This document shows, in pieces, positions 21,108-36,100 of a DNA stretch of 64,000 nt. Origin of the DNA: Hanleya hanleyi (Eukaryota > Mollusca > Polyplacophora > Lepidopleurida > Hanleyidae); assembly GCA_036873755.1 (NCBI GenBank), contig JAVTVY010047932.1:1-64000 (forward strand). The letters are read 5' to 3'. A model generated the notes under the pieces. The model did no database searches. It worked only from the letters and a program-made list of their open reading frames with translations, and was not told where the DNA came from. The first letter of the stretch is position 1, and every line of letters begins with the position of its first letter. The position numbers and the translations under genes are program-made.

Positions 21108-24100
21108 CTGGAACAGAATGTGCCATCGTAAATAAAAATCCTCACTGCTAGATAACATCACGCAAGCCTGCATGGAAACTTCATCACCCCATAGCTATTT
21201 GAGGGCATTGAATACCTATAATTACCATCTTCCGAACCAACCTCGACACGGTCACCAGATTGACAGAAATAGGGTAAAGCTCTCATTGAAGAATTAAGAG
21301 CAGATTCTCCGAGACTTTATATCTTATTGGGGTTATTTTTAGCTTAATTGAACACTCCTCTGCGTAGAGAATCATGGGTAAATTCAAAATGTCGGCCCTG
21401 ATGATGGGACTGCAAAGTTATAGTAGGCCGGCCAAGGACACGAAATGTAACTTTTGATGGCATTGTTTGTTACAAATGGGTACCCATGCTAAATTAGTTC
21501 TTTGTGGGCTAGGGTTCAAGGTGGGAGGGGATACCACTCGGATTTTGGACGTTAAAAGTCATTTCGGGGTCACTTTTGGGGTTAAATAAGGTCAAACTTG
21601 GTAAAAGACGTTCCTAACTTAATTTCCATTGTGATGTTTGTTACCAATGGCTATCCACGCTAAATTGGTTTTATGTACTGTATGGTTTTAGCACATGTAT
21701 GGCTAGCTCGTTAATTATTGGAATTGAGGTCATTTTAGGGTCACTTTACGGGTCAAATGAGGTCAAAAATGCTGTTTTATTTAATATATTTTGTGCTGTT
21801 TGTTATTTACTTTTGTATGCAGTATGGTTCAATGTAGGGTGGACACTAAGACAACTTTGGCAATTTGAGGTCATTATCAGGTCATGTCGTGGTCAAATAA
21901 CATCCAAAGTTGGCCAAAAGATGGGCCTTAAAACAATTCAAAACATTGTTGTGTGGAATTCCTTGTAAAGAGTTGGGTATCAAATCTAAAGTAGTTCTAC
22001 GGGGTGAATTTTTAGATATTAGTGAAGTATTTTTTGTTGGTGTTGGTGAATTTTGGTAACATCCATTTTATATAGACTGGATCTTCCCGATCAATATATT
22101 TGTTGGTCCGAAGGTTTCTTTCTCGAGTTTGAAGTAGTTTGAGTTAACCATTTTTGGCCAGAGTGATAGAGTGTTCGGAAATGTAGTCCCCTTTTGAACA
22201 TTCACGGTATCACCAGAATGATTAAAAATCGAGAACAAAGACTTTCTGTAATTTTGAGAAATCTTCCATCAAGGCTAGTATCTTTCGCTTATTTTGAATC
22301 TGTTTGCTTAATTCTCAGCTGAAAATATGATGTTTTAAATCAAAATGGCGGATAGATGGAATAATTTGAAAATCACATTTTTTATGTTGCTTGTGTCAAG
22401 GCATTAGTCTTACCTCACTGCGTAAATTTATCAAAACCGGGGATGCCTATGCATAGCCTAACAATTTATTCCCATTTTGCATCTATTTACATATGCCAAA
22501 AATCAAGATTTGATGGTCAAATTCAAAATAGCGGCCATATGGGGTCATCAGAAAATCACACTTTCGCCCGTTGCCCGTATAGTTTAAGGCATTATTTTTA
22601 CCTCATTATGCAAATTTAGCAAACCGAGGTATTTCTAAGCATAGCCCAACATCCTATGCCCATTCTGAATCTATATACATATCTCACATATCAAGATTTG
22701 ATGGTCAAATTCAAAATGGCGTCCATATGGGGTCATCTGAAAATCACACTTTTTCCTGTTGCTCATGTAGTTCAACGCATTATTGTTACCTCACTGAACA
22801 AAGTATCACAACTGAGGGATCTCTATGCATAGCCTAATATCCTGTGTCCATTTTGAATCTATTTACATATGTCTAAGATCAAGATTTGATGGTCAATTTC
22901 AAATGGCGGCCATATGAAAGTCACACTTTTGACCGTAGCTCGTATAGTTCAAGGCATTATTCTCAGCTCATTATGCAAATTTATCAAAACTGTGGGATCT
23001 CCAAGCATAGCCCAACAACCTATACTCTTTTTGAACCCACTTACGTATCCCTAAGATCAAGATTTGATGATCAAATTCAAAATGGTGGTCATATGGGGTC
23101 ATCTGAAAATCATGTTTTTTCATGTTGCTCGTTTACTTCAAGGCACTATTCTTCGCTTATTGTGCAAATTTATCAAAAGAGGTGGATCTCTTAGCATAGC
23201 CTAACAACTTACGCCCATTTTGAATCTATGTGCTTATCCCCAAGATCAAAATACAATGTTCAAATTCAATATGGCAGCTGTGTGGGGTTATCTGAATCTC
23301 TTGGTTTTCCATGTTGCTCGTGTATATAAAGGCATTGTTCTTAGTTGATTTTGCAAATTTATCAAAACCGAAGGGTCCCACATCATAGCCAGATACCTTT
23401 TACCCATTTTGAATCTATTTGCTTAGTCGTCAGATTAAAAATGATAGCTAAATTCAAAATGGCGACCATAAGGAGTCATCCAGAAATTCTTCTTTTTTCA
23501 TATTACTGTTAGAATATTTTTATTCTAGGTACAAACTTGTTTAAATTGAGCAGAATAATGCCATAGCTTATTACATTATGCCTATTTTTATTCTGTTGGC
23601 ATAATCTCCAGCTGAGAATACAATTATTAAATTCAAAATGGTGGGTTCATCTGAGACTCAATTTCTCATTTTGCTCTTATAATTCAAGGTAATGTGATTA
23701 CATGAAGCTGAAAGTAGCAATTTCTCGAAGCCAAACCCCTTCACAAATCAGATCGATCGGACTATTTATGGACTTAGTTTGGCTCTATTCGTACAATCCT
23801 CAGCTAGAAAAATAATCATCGACAGACAATATAATGGTTACATAATGTTTATTATGCCATCTTAAACCCTACACCATATACAACTAATTCCGTCTGTCTA
23901 CCAATTCGTAACCAATAGTATTGTAGATATTAATTTATAACCGATTTGTACCCGTTTTTGACCTCATTTAACAAAAATTTACCCTAAAATGATATTAATT
24001 TGAATAATTAAAGTTTTATCTATGACTAATATAAAACTTACACTACATACTACTGATTCAATTTAGATACTCATTCGTAACAATTAGCACTGTAACTATA

Positions 24101-27100
24101 ATTTATAACTCATTTTCACCAATCTTTGACCTCATTTGACCCAAATATGACCCTAAAATGACCTTAATTCTAATAACTAACGTGTTATCGATGACTACAT
24201 CCAACCCTACACTACATTCAACTTATTCAACTGCAATACCCAATCGTAACAATTAGTGATGTACATATAACCGATTTTCACAAATTTTTGACCTTATTTG
24301 CCTCAAAAGTGACCCTAAAATGACCTCAATTCTTATAATAAACGTGTTATCTATGATTACCTGACATTCTACACTACTTACAACAAATTCATCTTGGATT
24401 CTCATTGGTAACAAACAATGCGGTGGCTGTTAATTTCTTACCGATGACCTTAAGCCAAACTCAACCAAATTTCCAGCACTAGAATTTGTGCTATTCTAAG
24501 ATAGTGTTATCCCAAAATAACGAAAATACTGGTATTACCGATTTTACCCATTTTTGACCTTATTTAACCCAAAGAGTGACCCCAAAATGACCTTAATTGA
24601 CCAAAATCAAGGTGGTATCCCCTCCTGCCTTGATCTCTACCACTCAAGGAACTAATTTAGCATGGGTACCGATTTGTAACAAAAAATGCCATCGAAAGTT
24701 TTTAAAAGCGTTTTTGAGGTCTTTGGCCGGCCTACTATTACGTTTTCTTCGTTTTTCTTCAATTTGATTTTCTTTTTTATGCATTAAAGTACCCAAAATT
24801 ATTTTATTTCACATCAGAAAATTATTGTCTAATTTAGTATGTAGTTTATGCAGAGGAAGTAACAAACATAAAACACTAACAATTCTAACAGACAGTCGAA
24901 CCAAAAAGGCATTTTTCGAACAAGACGTCACTGTAATGTCATCAATGCGGTCATTTTGGATTTCTTTACATTATTCCAAGATATATTGTGGACCCTCAGG
25001 TAGAGTTTCGATCAAATGAGGGACCACTGGAAGCAGTGTCGAAATGAGGCAACATATGTTTGGTATGCATTAAAAATTTGTCTTTAGACAGACCTCAAAT
25101 CGCTCAGGCCAGATCGATAGGGTTAAAGTGAACAGATTTTTGTTATCGCATGCACACTGAAGCAGTACGCGAACTAATATGATGGGAAAGTAAAACCAAG
25201 AAAATACAATAGTTAACAGTGGAAACAGCTCAAGTTATTGATCAAATACATTCACCGCAGTTGATGGAATATGAGATTGTTGGATGTAAGCGGGTAGTTT
25301 GGTAAAGGCGGAGTGTTATCCGCGTTCTAAAATGTCCAAATGCCTGCAAATAAATATTAAACCTGGAAGGAAGTCCTAGATCTGACATGAGCAGTTTGGA
25401 GTACAGTACCAGCGGGATTCACCTTGACGCCACCATTGGAACTCAGATTATCGGTCCTCAACCATTTTTATTTTTCTCTTTATGAAGAGTAGCTGTTTTA
25501 TATTATATTTCCAGTTTGATGATATCTTTAACACAGAATAATAACTTATCTAAAATCATGACGATGACCCTTCCAATCAGAATAATGAAGATATACCTGG
25601 TGTTATGTTATCTAGAATCATGGCAATGACCCCTCCAATCAGATTAGTGAAGATATACCTGGTGTTATGCTATCTAGAATCATGGCGATGACCCCTCCAA
25701 TCAGATTAATGCACGTATACATGGTGTGATGTTATCTAGAACCATGACAATGACCCCTCCAATCAGATTAGTGAAGATATACCTGGTGTTATGCTATCTA
25801 GAATCATGGCGATGACCCCTCCAACCAGATTAATGCAGGTATACATGGTGTGATGTTATCTAGAACCATGACGATGACCCCTCCAATCAGATTAATGAAG
25901 GTATACCTTGCGTGATGTTATCTTGAATCATGGCGATGACCCCTCCATTCAGAATAATGAAGATATATACCTGGTGTGATGTTATCTAGAATCATGGCGA
26001 TGACCCCTCCAATCAGATTAATGAACATATACCTGGTGTAGTGTTATCTAGAATCATGGAGAATAATGAAGATATACCTGGAGTAATGTTATCTAGAATC
26101 ATGGCGATGACCCCTCCAATCAACATAGGCGTGCCTAGAAACACCGTGATCACCTGGTCCACGTCCATATTACCTGTTCGGGTTTGACAAAAAAAAAATG
26201 TACTAGGCGGGTTAACTCCTCTTCAAATCCTTAATGTAAAGGGCGGCCATGTAGTTTTAAAATTCATTCAGACTCTTGACTATAGTGTTCGCCGCTTTCC
26301 AGTTGTCATTTTTCCATCAAACTGTAAGTGAACGTTTCTGGTCTCTGATAGGCCCCAATTCTCCTTTCCGATGATAACTGAGTAGAGAAACACTTTTCAG
26401 ATGTAGTAGTACTACTCAGATATCTCGCAACCGCGCTACCAGAGGTGGCTTCCACTAAAAAACGGCTGCTTCATTGGTAGGGAGGATATGACCGAACGGC
26501 TTTGGTATTGGAGATTGGATATTTGAGACAGGAGGCCGTCAAAAAAGGAAAGACACCGTCGACGGACGTTTGAAATTGGGCGTACCCATATACATTTTAG
26601 CATGGATGTTTTGATACATACCTAAAATATAATATAATACATTTACATTGAAATGTATACAAAAAAAGCATCACCAAAAAACAGACAAAATCTCAATTTC
26701 AATGTCCATCGACGTTGTTTGACATCAATTTTAACTGTGAGCGTTCATAGTATAAAGCTTCAGCATGTGTTTTGTGTATAACTTGATAAATCTATTTCTG
26801 GCTTCACAAATGTAACAGCTGAAGGGTTAAAAAAACGCATACTGGTATCCTTTTTGGATGGTTCAATGCGGCGTGACCCGCTCTGACCTTCGCATTCAAA
26901 ATTCTGGGTAGTCGATTTTCGTTTTCCCCTATGCTACTACATAGAGGCATGTTTTAAATCAACGATAACGGGTATCAATTTGGTAAATATGTAAATAAGT
27001 TACCCTAATGTTTGAAGAAATGACCATTAGGCTTATTCTAATAAATATTTTGGCAACTGCAGATGTCAGATATCGCTCACTAGAGACATATCTACACGTT

Positions 27101-30100
27101 AGTGCATAGGGATACACGAACTTCAAACTTCAAATGTACCCAGACGTCCACAGGCGAAGCACAGAGAGGGGTCACGCCTCACAGCATACTCCGGTTCAGA
27201 CCGATATCGGGAAGCCACCATTCCGTAACTCACCAGTGGAAACAGCTTGCGGTGTCCGGGACACCCATTCTGGTAACAGCAGCCCTGAAAACAGGGAAAT
27301 CCCAAGAACAGTGAGATTTCGCGAGGATTTCAGATCGATAAACTGCAATGCTGAAAGGCCGATGGAAGCTAAAATTCCGAATATGATTATCTGAACTCCT
27401 CCCAAGACAGGATGTGGTATAGAGATCAGGACCGCCCCAACCTTGCCAACCACGGAGAATAGAATCGTTAATATTCCAGCCACTAGGAACACCTTCCGAC
27501 TGGCAACCTGAAATGAAGACATGTACACTGTCAGCAAACATTTGTAACACTTATCGAACGCGTAAAAGCGTCCATCTCTGAATAATTTTAGCGGTTGTTG
27601 GAATAAGTTGAAATAATGTTGTGGAATTCATTAACTGCTCCATTTTGAACAATAATGAAACGAAAAATGTACCCAAAATTCCACAACGCAATGTATCTCA
27701 ACAATCGAAATATGGGGCTGGACGGCACTGAACACTAACGTTCGTATAGGCGTCCAAATCAGAACACTATATCGTGTTAAAAATTGAACACTTATGTTCA
27801 TATCCAAACACCAGAGAACATATATGAAAACGCTTGTTCAAAACTGAGCACCATGTCTGAGCACCAATGTTCACAAATGACCACATATTCTGTAACACTT
27901 TTGGAACACCAGCGTCCGCATGAACATGCATGTGAAAGTGTTCAATTACTCGTAATAGCGTTAAAAAGTACACAATTCAAAATGAAAACTAATTTATCTG
28001 AGTTCCAATATTCAACACTGGGCGATATTGTGAGCAACCTATTTCGTTGTTTTTATTGAAGAGGACCTAGTTGATGAGGGTGATAACACTTCAGTGACAT
28101 ATTTTAAATAAATCTCTTTTTATACTTTTCGAACTAGTTTTCGAACTTGAACACTTTTACATGTTCGAAAGGTGATACACTTTTCTTGACAGTGTCGCCA
28201 TTGTACAGATTTTCTCTGACGTCAGTTGAATACGATAAAGCATCATCAGCATATGTTCCTTGCCAAATTATCCTATTTTCCTAGTACATGGGGGAGAGAG
28301 GAACTTCAGTCCTAAGTTTTTTGCTTGGATGACATTCATTAGAAATTAGCGCGTTAAGAATCAAAGCTATATAGTTTAACTGTTTAACTGACTCTGTTAC
28401 GGTGGAGTTAATTTGTGTGGGCTTGCAATATACCAACAACCCAATCAGCTACGCGTGATGGCGACTTCCGTTTCACCCATTTCACCATTCTGGCACAGCT
28501 CAGGATAAATTTAGTATCAGTATACTTGAAGTATATGTACCAGTTCTGGATATTGATTGGCTAGCTGGATCAGAAGGGCGTAGGCTGGTTAAACCGGAAG
28601 TAGAAATCATGACCGTTAATTGGCTATACAGTGTTGTCTGTGGGTTCCCCTGTATGGTTACTTCTCCTTCGCGAATACCCACTTACTTTCGTTACTCCAA
28701 TAGCCCCAATGTTGCCGCTGTACGATGTCGTACCATGACCCGCCCCAAATGCACCGGCAATCACCGAACCCAATCCTTCAATAGCTATTCCACGATTCAT
28801 TGCGTGCTTGGGAGGTAGTGGAACGTTGCAGACCTTTGCGCATGCGTAGTAGTCTCCTATGGATTCTATAATGGAAGCCATTGTGGCCGCAATCATTCCT
28901 AGAAATGCGCCCACGCTGAAAGACGGTGTGCCATACTGACCTGTTCGGAGAAAAAACGGCGATAAAAATCATCTGAATGGATATCGATGAGAGCGGATGA
29001 TTGTGCCAGATGATCAGGATATCATCTAAAAGGCGTTCCAGAAAAGTTGGGAATTGTCGATAATACAAGGAGAGCAACTGGGTTTGTATATAACATTATA
29101 TTTCCAATGAATAGTATGAGTGATATACCATTTTGATAAACCGGTATATAGCTGAATAGATTTTATTTCTGAACAGTTCAAGGTAACATTTAATTTAGTT
29201 TGCTTTGATAAATTATCAATTCCCGATTATATCTAGAAAAGGAATGACACTTGGTGTGCTCCATTCTGTCTACTCGCCTCAATTTCAGAGACATAAATGA
29301 GGAAATGGACCTGAATTTCAAACTAAACTTCGTGAAAATAAGTTGTGGATGTAGGACATAAACATTCAGAAAAAAGCCCTGAATGATTTTGAGAGCGCCA
29401 GACGAAACTATGGACCTCGTCTGGCGGTAGGTGGTGAAGCGGTCCTATGGGCAAACGTGTTTACCCGGATACGGTACATAGATCCAAGGGGCCATCTTCA
29501 ATATTCTTTCTCTGACGTCAGTTCTCGCCATGTAGTTTGAATCATCCTCATCAGGAGGGAACACGTCGGTTAGTGTGAATATATAGCATAGTAACCAACC
29601 AATCACAACGCTCAGTATTATCTGAAATCAAATCGGAACTTTTCAGTTGTGTGTTCATGTCGTCTTATTCCTGCATTTTATATTTAGATGCATTAGCAAT
29701 GGACACAGAAAATGTCTCGCACATATCCTCAAATCTCTTTCTAATCGCATCATGTCTAAATTCAAAATGGTCACCATTGTACAATAACATGATATCATTA
29801 TCGTTGGATTAACAAACTAAATGCGAAATCAATATCAATAGTCAAGACTTTCTCTTTAATTAAAAAAGTTTAGCCGAAATATAGGTGTTGAAAGTTTCAC
29901 TACACATCCGTTAAAATGTTTAAAACTTACAGGGAAGACTTTGAAGAGAGGAAACCTGGTGAATTTCAAGCCAGACTTTTTGTTATAATTGGGTATTGGT
30001 ACCGTGCGCTCCCCCAGGAATAGCGAAAAGATGAGAACTAGAATTGAGGTTCTGAAAAAAATAATAATTTACAAAATAATAGAGAGAACACAATGACCAT

Positions 30101-33100
30101 AATACAGTATTGAAGTTGATTAAAACGTAGGTTTGTGAATGAACATTTTATGTGTAAAAATCATTCTCCTAATATGAAATTAGATCAAATTCAAAGATGG
30201 AAAATACATATAACAATCCAGAGGTCGCGATATCCAACCATGTGGCTGGTTTCACGCTCCAGAGATCCAAAGCGTTCTAATTCTTCATGGGTCGCTTTGG
30301 CTAGATCTTCCTATTCGAATATAAAGGAACTGGTTTTGAATTAGCTACATTGGCAGAACCTAGGCGAATGTGTATAGAAAGTGTCCTATTTAAAAATAGG
30401 GATAATATGCTGAATAATCAACATAATGGCACCTTACAGTTGGAAATAGCTTCTGGTCTTTGACATATGTTGGCATTTGTGGGAAGTTGATGCTGGGTCG
30501 ACATCGGGCCTTACAGACTAGTCTTTTGTGTTAAATGTCGTCATTTTCATCTGACGACGATACAGCTCACCAATTACCAATATACGAGTTGTCAGAGCAT
30601 TTCCATCATAGCCCTCTATATTTGTATCTAATACCGCTTATGCCGGTGCTAGGGGCCGTGTGGTGATATCATCCAAGTTGCCACATGAACAGGTACAATA
30701 AAAGCGTACCTGAGATACAACACATCACGAATCGTTAGATTCTTGGTATGTGCTTCAGAATAGGTAGAACCGGAAGACTATACTTTGAAGTCATGTGGCT
30801 CTGTCAGTATGTCGGCACCTCTTCCCACTTCCCTTATATGTGTTGTAATTTGTAATTCTTCAGAGTTACACTACTCGTGTATTATGTAAGAATTATGTGT
30901 TACTACACTACGCAATAGGTCTTTCGATTATTGACGCGGTAATTCCTTAATGGGCGACGGCTGAATATTGAATGTCGGATCTTACTCTTGCTACTTACAT
31001 TGCAGTTATGCCCCATTGCTTTGGTGCGTATATCAGTGTGACTTTGAACAGGGATAGACCGATAAGTGATATGGTAGGGGCGACAGTTAAAGGCCCGATG
31101 AAGCGGAGCAGGAAACCGATCATTCCAGTACAGCCTACCATCACTTGTAACATCGAGCACAGCATTAGACTACCCTGTAGCTAGAAATAAATACATGGAA
31201 TATACATCTTTAGCATTAAGCCTAACAGACTGTCATGGAGCTAGAAATAGATATGCATCTGTAACATTGAAAACATCATCAGACTAAACTACGGTACTTA
31301 GAGTTTTTAGTCTCAAGGGTGCCCCATCGTTTCCGTCTTGTATTATTGGCAGACTAACAAGGATACCACAAATATCATACCTAGAATTGGTACTTCAAAT
31401 TTTATGTTCTCATCAAAAGATTTTCTCATGTTGAATACTACCAAAGATTAATAACACAAAGGAGTCCCACAAGAGGGTGGGGTAGTATCCTGGGTTCAAT
31501 CTCCATGTAAGGATCACGAGACAATGTATACAATAGCCAAGTCTGGGGACAACAATGTGTCTAGATTTGAACCTTTTCAGCTGCACAATGACTCCGACAA
31601 TAACTTCCTACATGAAGTATCTGCCGTATCCTGAAGTTAGAGGTCATGGGTAGCTGAAGATCGCTACAATGAAATATATCGGTAGGTTTGTATGGACCCA
31701 TATACCTCTTGTAACCGCCCAAATATGGCACCTTCATGGTCGGCAGATGATTCAGTTGTACTTATATTATCAGTCACAGAATTATTAAAACCTACAAATG
31801 AATGAATTCAAAGAATTAGAATTAGAACATGGAGAAGGTTGAAACATTGCGATTATGAGATCAGTTATTAGTTAAAGTGCGTTGAAGAATATTGAGACAT
31901 GGTGATTGGGGATGGCGAAATAAAGTCTCATCATTTAATTACTCGTTGTAAGAAGAAATCAATAATGTCCCTATTTCTAGTGTCAGAATTACCAACGATA
32001 CCATTTATCCATGATACTGATGATGTGGCTCATTTTTCCTGTGTTGACACCGCTGATCGATGACCGCACTCTATAGAATTGTGTCCCGGCAGGTCAAACA
32101 AGTTTGACATGGTATAACAGGGGGAGCGATCAGAGCGATCTGGACATTTTGGCGAGCTTGCCAGGATTTGACCGTTTTGGTGGAGAGAGAATACCCTTTT
32201 CGGTGTGGACATTGTTATTTTGTATTTTGATTCATGTTCCAATAGCTTACCGAAGACTTGCTTTTCTTCGCATTTCCACGTTTCAAAATTTTTCAGTGCA
32301 AGTAGAGGAAGGAGAAAACTGCTGGAAGCCCCTTGAAAAATCGGCAGTCTGGATGAACATGCAATTAAACAAACGAAGTAAGTAAGTAACGTTTCATTTT
32401 ACATAACAATTACAACAGCCTGGTGTAAGATGCAAACAAATGGATATTTCATTTCCATGGAAATCGACTGTCCGGGTGGACATGCAAGCAAATACAAACA
32501 AGGGAGTTAACGATTCAGCAAAAATATTTGTTCCTATTTTTTGTATCGAATCTGAATGGAGAGTTGGTTGATGTCGCAAATCTACGTACACATATGTTTA
32601 CTGGTTACCCGCCGTTTTCCCCGTTAATTAGCCTATGAAGAATGTTATGTGCCAGTTTCCATTAAACCCAACTGGGGAACCCTGGCGTGTTACACTTTTC
32701 CTTGCTTTGCTGCAGCGTCACAAGGAATAAATCGAGACGTATAGTAACAATAATGCATCACGTGATATCTTCCAGTTTTGAAACATGTGATTGGTCAATT
32801 CAGATGTTCAAATATAAAGTTAATACGAAGGATTCACAGTTTGGGACCAATATACTGGCGCGTAATGTTTTATTGCAGGTTAAGGTCATCCGTCACAGTT
32901 CGGTATTTCAATATTTGTTACTACCACCGCCGTATGCAGCATTGATGATATTTGGAGAAGGACACAAACCATTGTATATAGCTCTGAAAAAAGTCAATGA
33001 GTTCACATTCAGTGGATTGCAACGCCACAGTTCGGATTAAACACGTTTTTGTGAAAAAAGGAAAGAAAAATTGCCGCTGATGAAATTCTTAGATGGATCG

Positions 33101-36100
33101 TTTGGTCATTTGATGCAAGGGTTCAAGACAAAAAACTGGAAATCAAAACTGAAGTTTCGTCAGAATTTACTGATAATCGCTTCTCATTAATATTTCCAGG
33201 AATATTTGTTATCTTTATATGGAATACTGGAATGGTAGCTATCCCATTATTTGAACTGACATAATACGCCTAATTTTTTTTATTCAAAAAAGAATCAATT
33301 CACTATAAGAATTTTAAAATATCAGTTAAAAACACTTGTATGGGAAGGCATTGGTTCAGCCTAATGTGTATTATGCTCTTACCTAATGCCGACGCTTGTC
33401 TGTAAGATGGTGCATAGTCCGCACATAAATAATGTAGTACAAAAGATGGTAGAACGGACGGCGTCGGTCGGACCGGCACAGATCAGTTCGGCCAAGGTGA
33501 ACGACATGGTCAAGGCTCCTGCTAGCGCCATCAACAGTTGCTGAAAGATATACAGGACATTTGAAGTGTGTGTATGGTCCTTCACTAATTTCCTGTCATA
33601 TTGAAGACGAATGTGTATACGATCAGACGCAATATGCCACTCTATTTCTCCGCATTTCGAGTGGATTGATGCGGAATCGAGTCAAAGGGACCTGCTGCTT
33701 CCTCACTTCGCTTTGAAATATCATAGGATAAGGAAGATAGTTCAAGGAATGTGGCTGGGTGAAGTTTTACGTCTGCATACGACATAGTGCTTCGGTCAGG
33801 CAGCAGTATTATAAAATGGACCAGTCTCCAGGGTATTCGTGGAGGGAAATCGTGGTGGGAAAATTTGGATTATGACGTCACTGATGACGTTACGTCCGGT
33901 GCGAGGTAACTTCCGGTTACATATTATTACTTACAAAATTATGATTTTCCGGGGAAAATGCTGAAAACCCCAGTCAAATGGATCTAGGTGGGCCCACTTG
34001 ACACAAATGGATCGTCTAGGGTCTGAAGTCCTCGTGGAATAGACTACGGCTGGGTGGTTTGATACCAGAAATGACCTTAAGTCAAGGCGTAATAGCAAAT
34101 GAGGGCCGTTTATGGTGTGCAGGGGAGTTTTTGTGTGACTGAAGGACCGTACGTCGTCTTTATGGGCCGTCAATGTGTCGTCTTGAAGCTCTTGGTATGA
34201 AGAATACGGGTAGGCTCCAAAGTTTCATAGTAATTTTTAATTTCATAACACGGTAGTCCGTCCGTTTTCTGCTACATTATAATTATTCTTGCCTTCGTAA
34301 CACCATCCTGTTCAGCATTGTCCGTGCTTTATTTGTAGTAGCCACGAGAAGTTGACTTTGTAGACTTTCCAAGACACTTTGTTCGTATAAAGTCTAAAGT
34401 TTTCATTCCAAAATACATTTATAACAAAGATAAAGGGTGGTTAACACTACACAAAAAGGCGAATTTCACGTACTGGGGAAATGTATTGCTTATCAATGGG
34501 AGACTAAAACGCAATGTCGAAGTTCCATCAAACGGCTTCCGCCATGAGATAGTCTCATACTTGTTCATTATGATTTTTAACGTCATGAGAAGGTAATTCT
34601 TTTATATGGTAAATATTAAGATCTGGTCTGATTTCATCCAGAATGTAAAGAAAACCAAATGAAGCATTCTAAGTTATTTCGCCGTCTGGTAAATATATGC
34701 ATATTTCGCCGACAGCAGATATTCAGTCTGACCATTTCGCTGGTATATGTCATTCCGTGTTATAGGTTCAGCAAATATATGGTAGGACTGGGCATTTGCA
34801 TCCAGTTTGATGTTTTTTGCAAATATATGCAAATATTAAGGAATGACTGTGCTGTAAATATATTGGAAATATTTTCATTTACCAAATTTTAAACTCCTTT
34901 AAATGTTGTCAATAGTAATATTTCATTTTGCAAAATAATGCAAATTTGGAAATGTGCTAAGGCTGTGTTGTGCTCTGGATGTAGGGTATTATTTTTGATC
35001 AAACAACACGCTCTCCTGGATAATGCGAGTGTGTATAATACGTGGCATAACACGACCAGTGCGAGGGAAACTGTGTGGGGGTTCTTTGCTTATTTCATAC
35101 AATGAATTGGCTAGAAAGATCCACTCCTTGGCGATTTCCACTTTGTCGTTTCAGGAGTTAGGAGTCACCCTGCAGCATACGATGGAAACGAGGAATCCAT
35201 GTGATGAAAAGGTGCACTGATTGTAATTATTCCCTATAAAATGTGCAAAAGAACACAATGCAACGTTACATAATTTACAGAAAACTTTAAAAAAAAAAGA
35301 AAAAAAAAGTAGAAATATTTATCAAATACCCTGTCTCAAATTTAATCACAAATGCGGCTTTAATTTACAATCCATATCCGTGTATCCCACACTCTGGTTA
35401 TACCCTGGCGAAGAAATTGAATACACGTGTTTAACAGCTGTCTCCTTGCTGAAATTTACACATATTTCTCTATTTGGGCCACAAATGAAACATGGGCTCA
35501 TGTGAAACTGGATATGTAGTATCACTGATTCCGTGCGCTGAATCACGTGGCCATGATAGGTCCCGTTCGATTATTTCTGAAAGAAACATCCCACAGCATG
35601 CCGTTTTCTGACTTCAATTATATAGCGCGAGTATTTTTTCTGGTCTGTACTTCGTTAGCTCTGGTATAGCCTTGTTCTATACTACGTGAGAACAACGTTG
35701 TTCTCGCGTAGTATGGAACAAGGCTATACCAGAGCTAGCCACAACTGTTCCTATCAATAATACCTTCGGATGATAGTCACACCTGGCGTTCATTTATCTC
35801 CGTGTGCTATAACCCGTACCGTATAAAAGTTCATTTTGATGCTCCTTACCTGTTATTTTCGGGAAGCTAATTTCTTCTTTTCCACGCTTGTCGCTCTTAT
35901 TAAAGTTTCCGGCGCTGGTCATCAGCTGTACAAGAGCCGTTTTCACATCGACCCTGACTTTCCCCATGTTACGGTAGACGCCATATTGTGTAACTGCGTA
36001 ACTGCGCATGCGTAGTGGCCCAAATACACGCAATGTGGCGTTTACCGTAACATGGGGAAAGTCAGGGTTGATGTGAAAACGGCTCTTGTACAGCTGATCA

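Noticed and set aside
27720..28160. GAACA/TGTTC half-palindromes as steroid-receptor-type sites
   Set aside because: Spacing is irregular and no pair matches a consensus response element; likely composition or an old repeat.
32687..33040. A 117-codon plus-strand frame in intron 2
   Set aside because: No motif, opposite to the gene, and no conserved splice or start context.
31792..33382. Initial impression that the SLC23-like gene lacks the helix 3 exon
   Set aside because: A 98-bp exon at 32251-32348 (LPIFQGASSSFLLP) was found with proper splice sites and restores the frame between exons 2 and 4.
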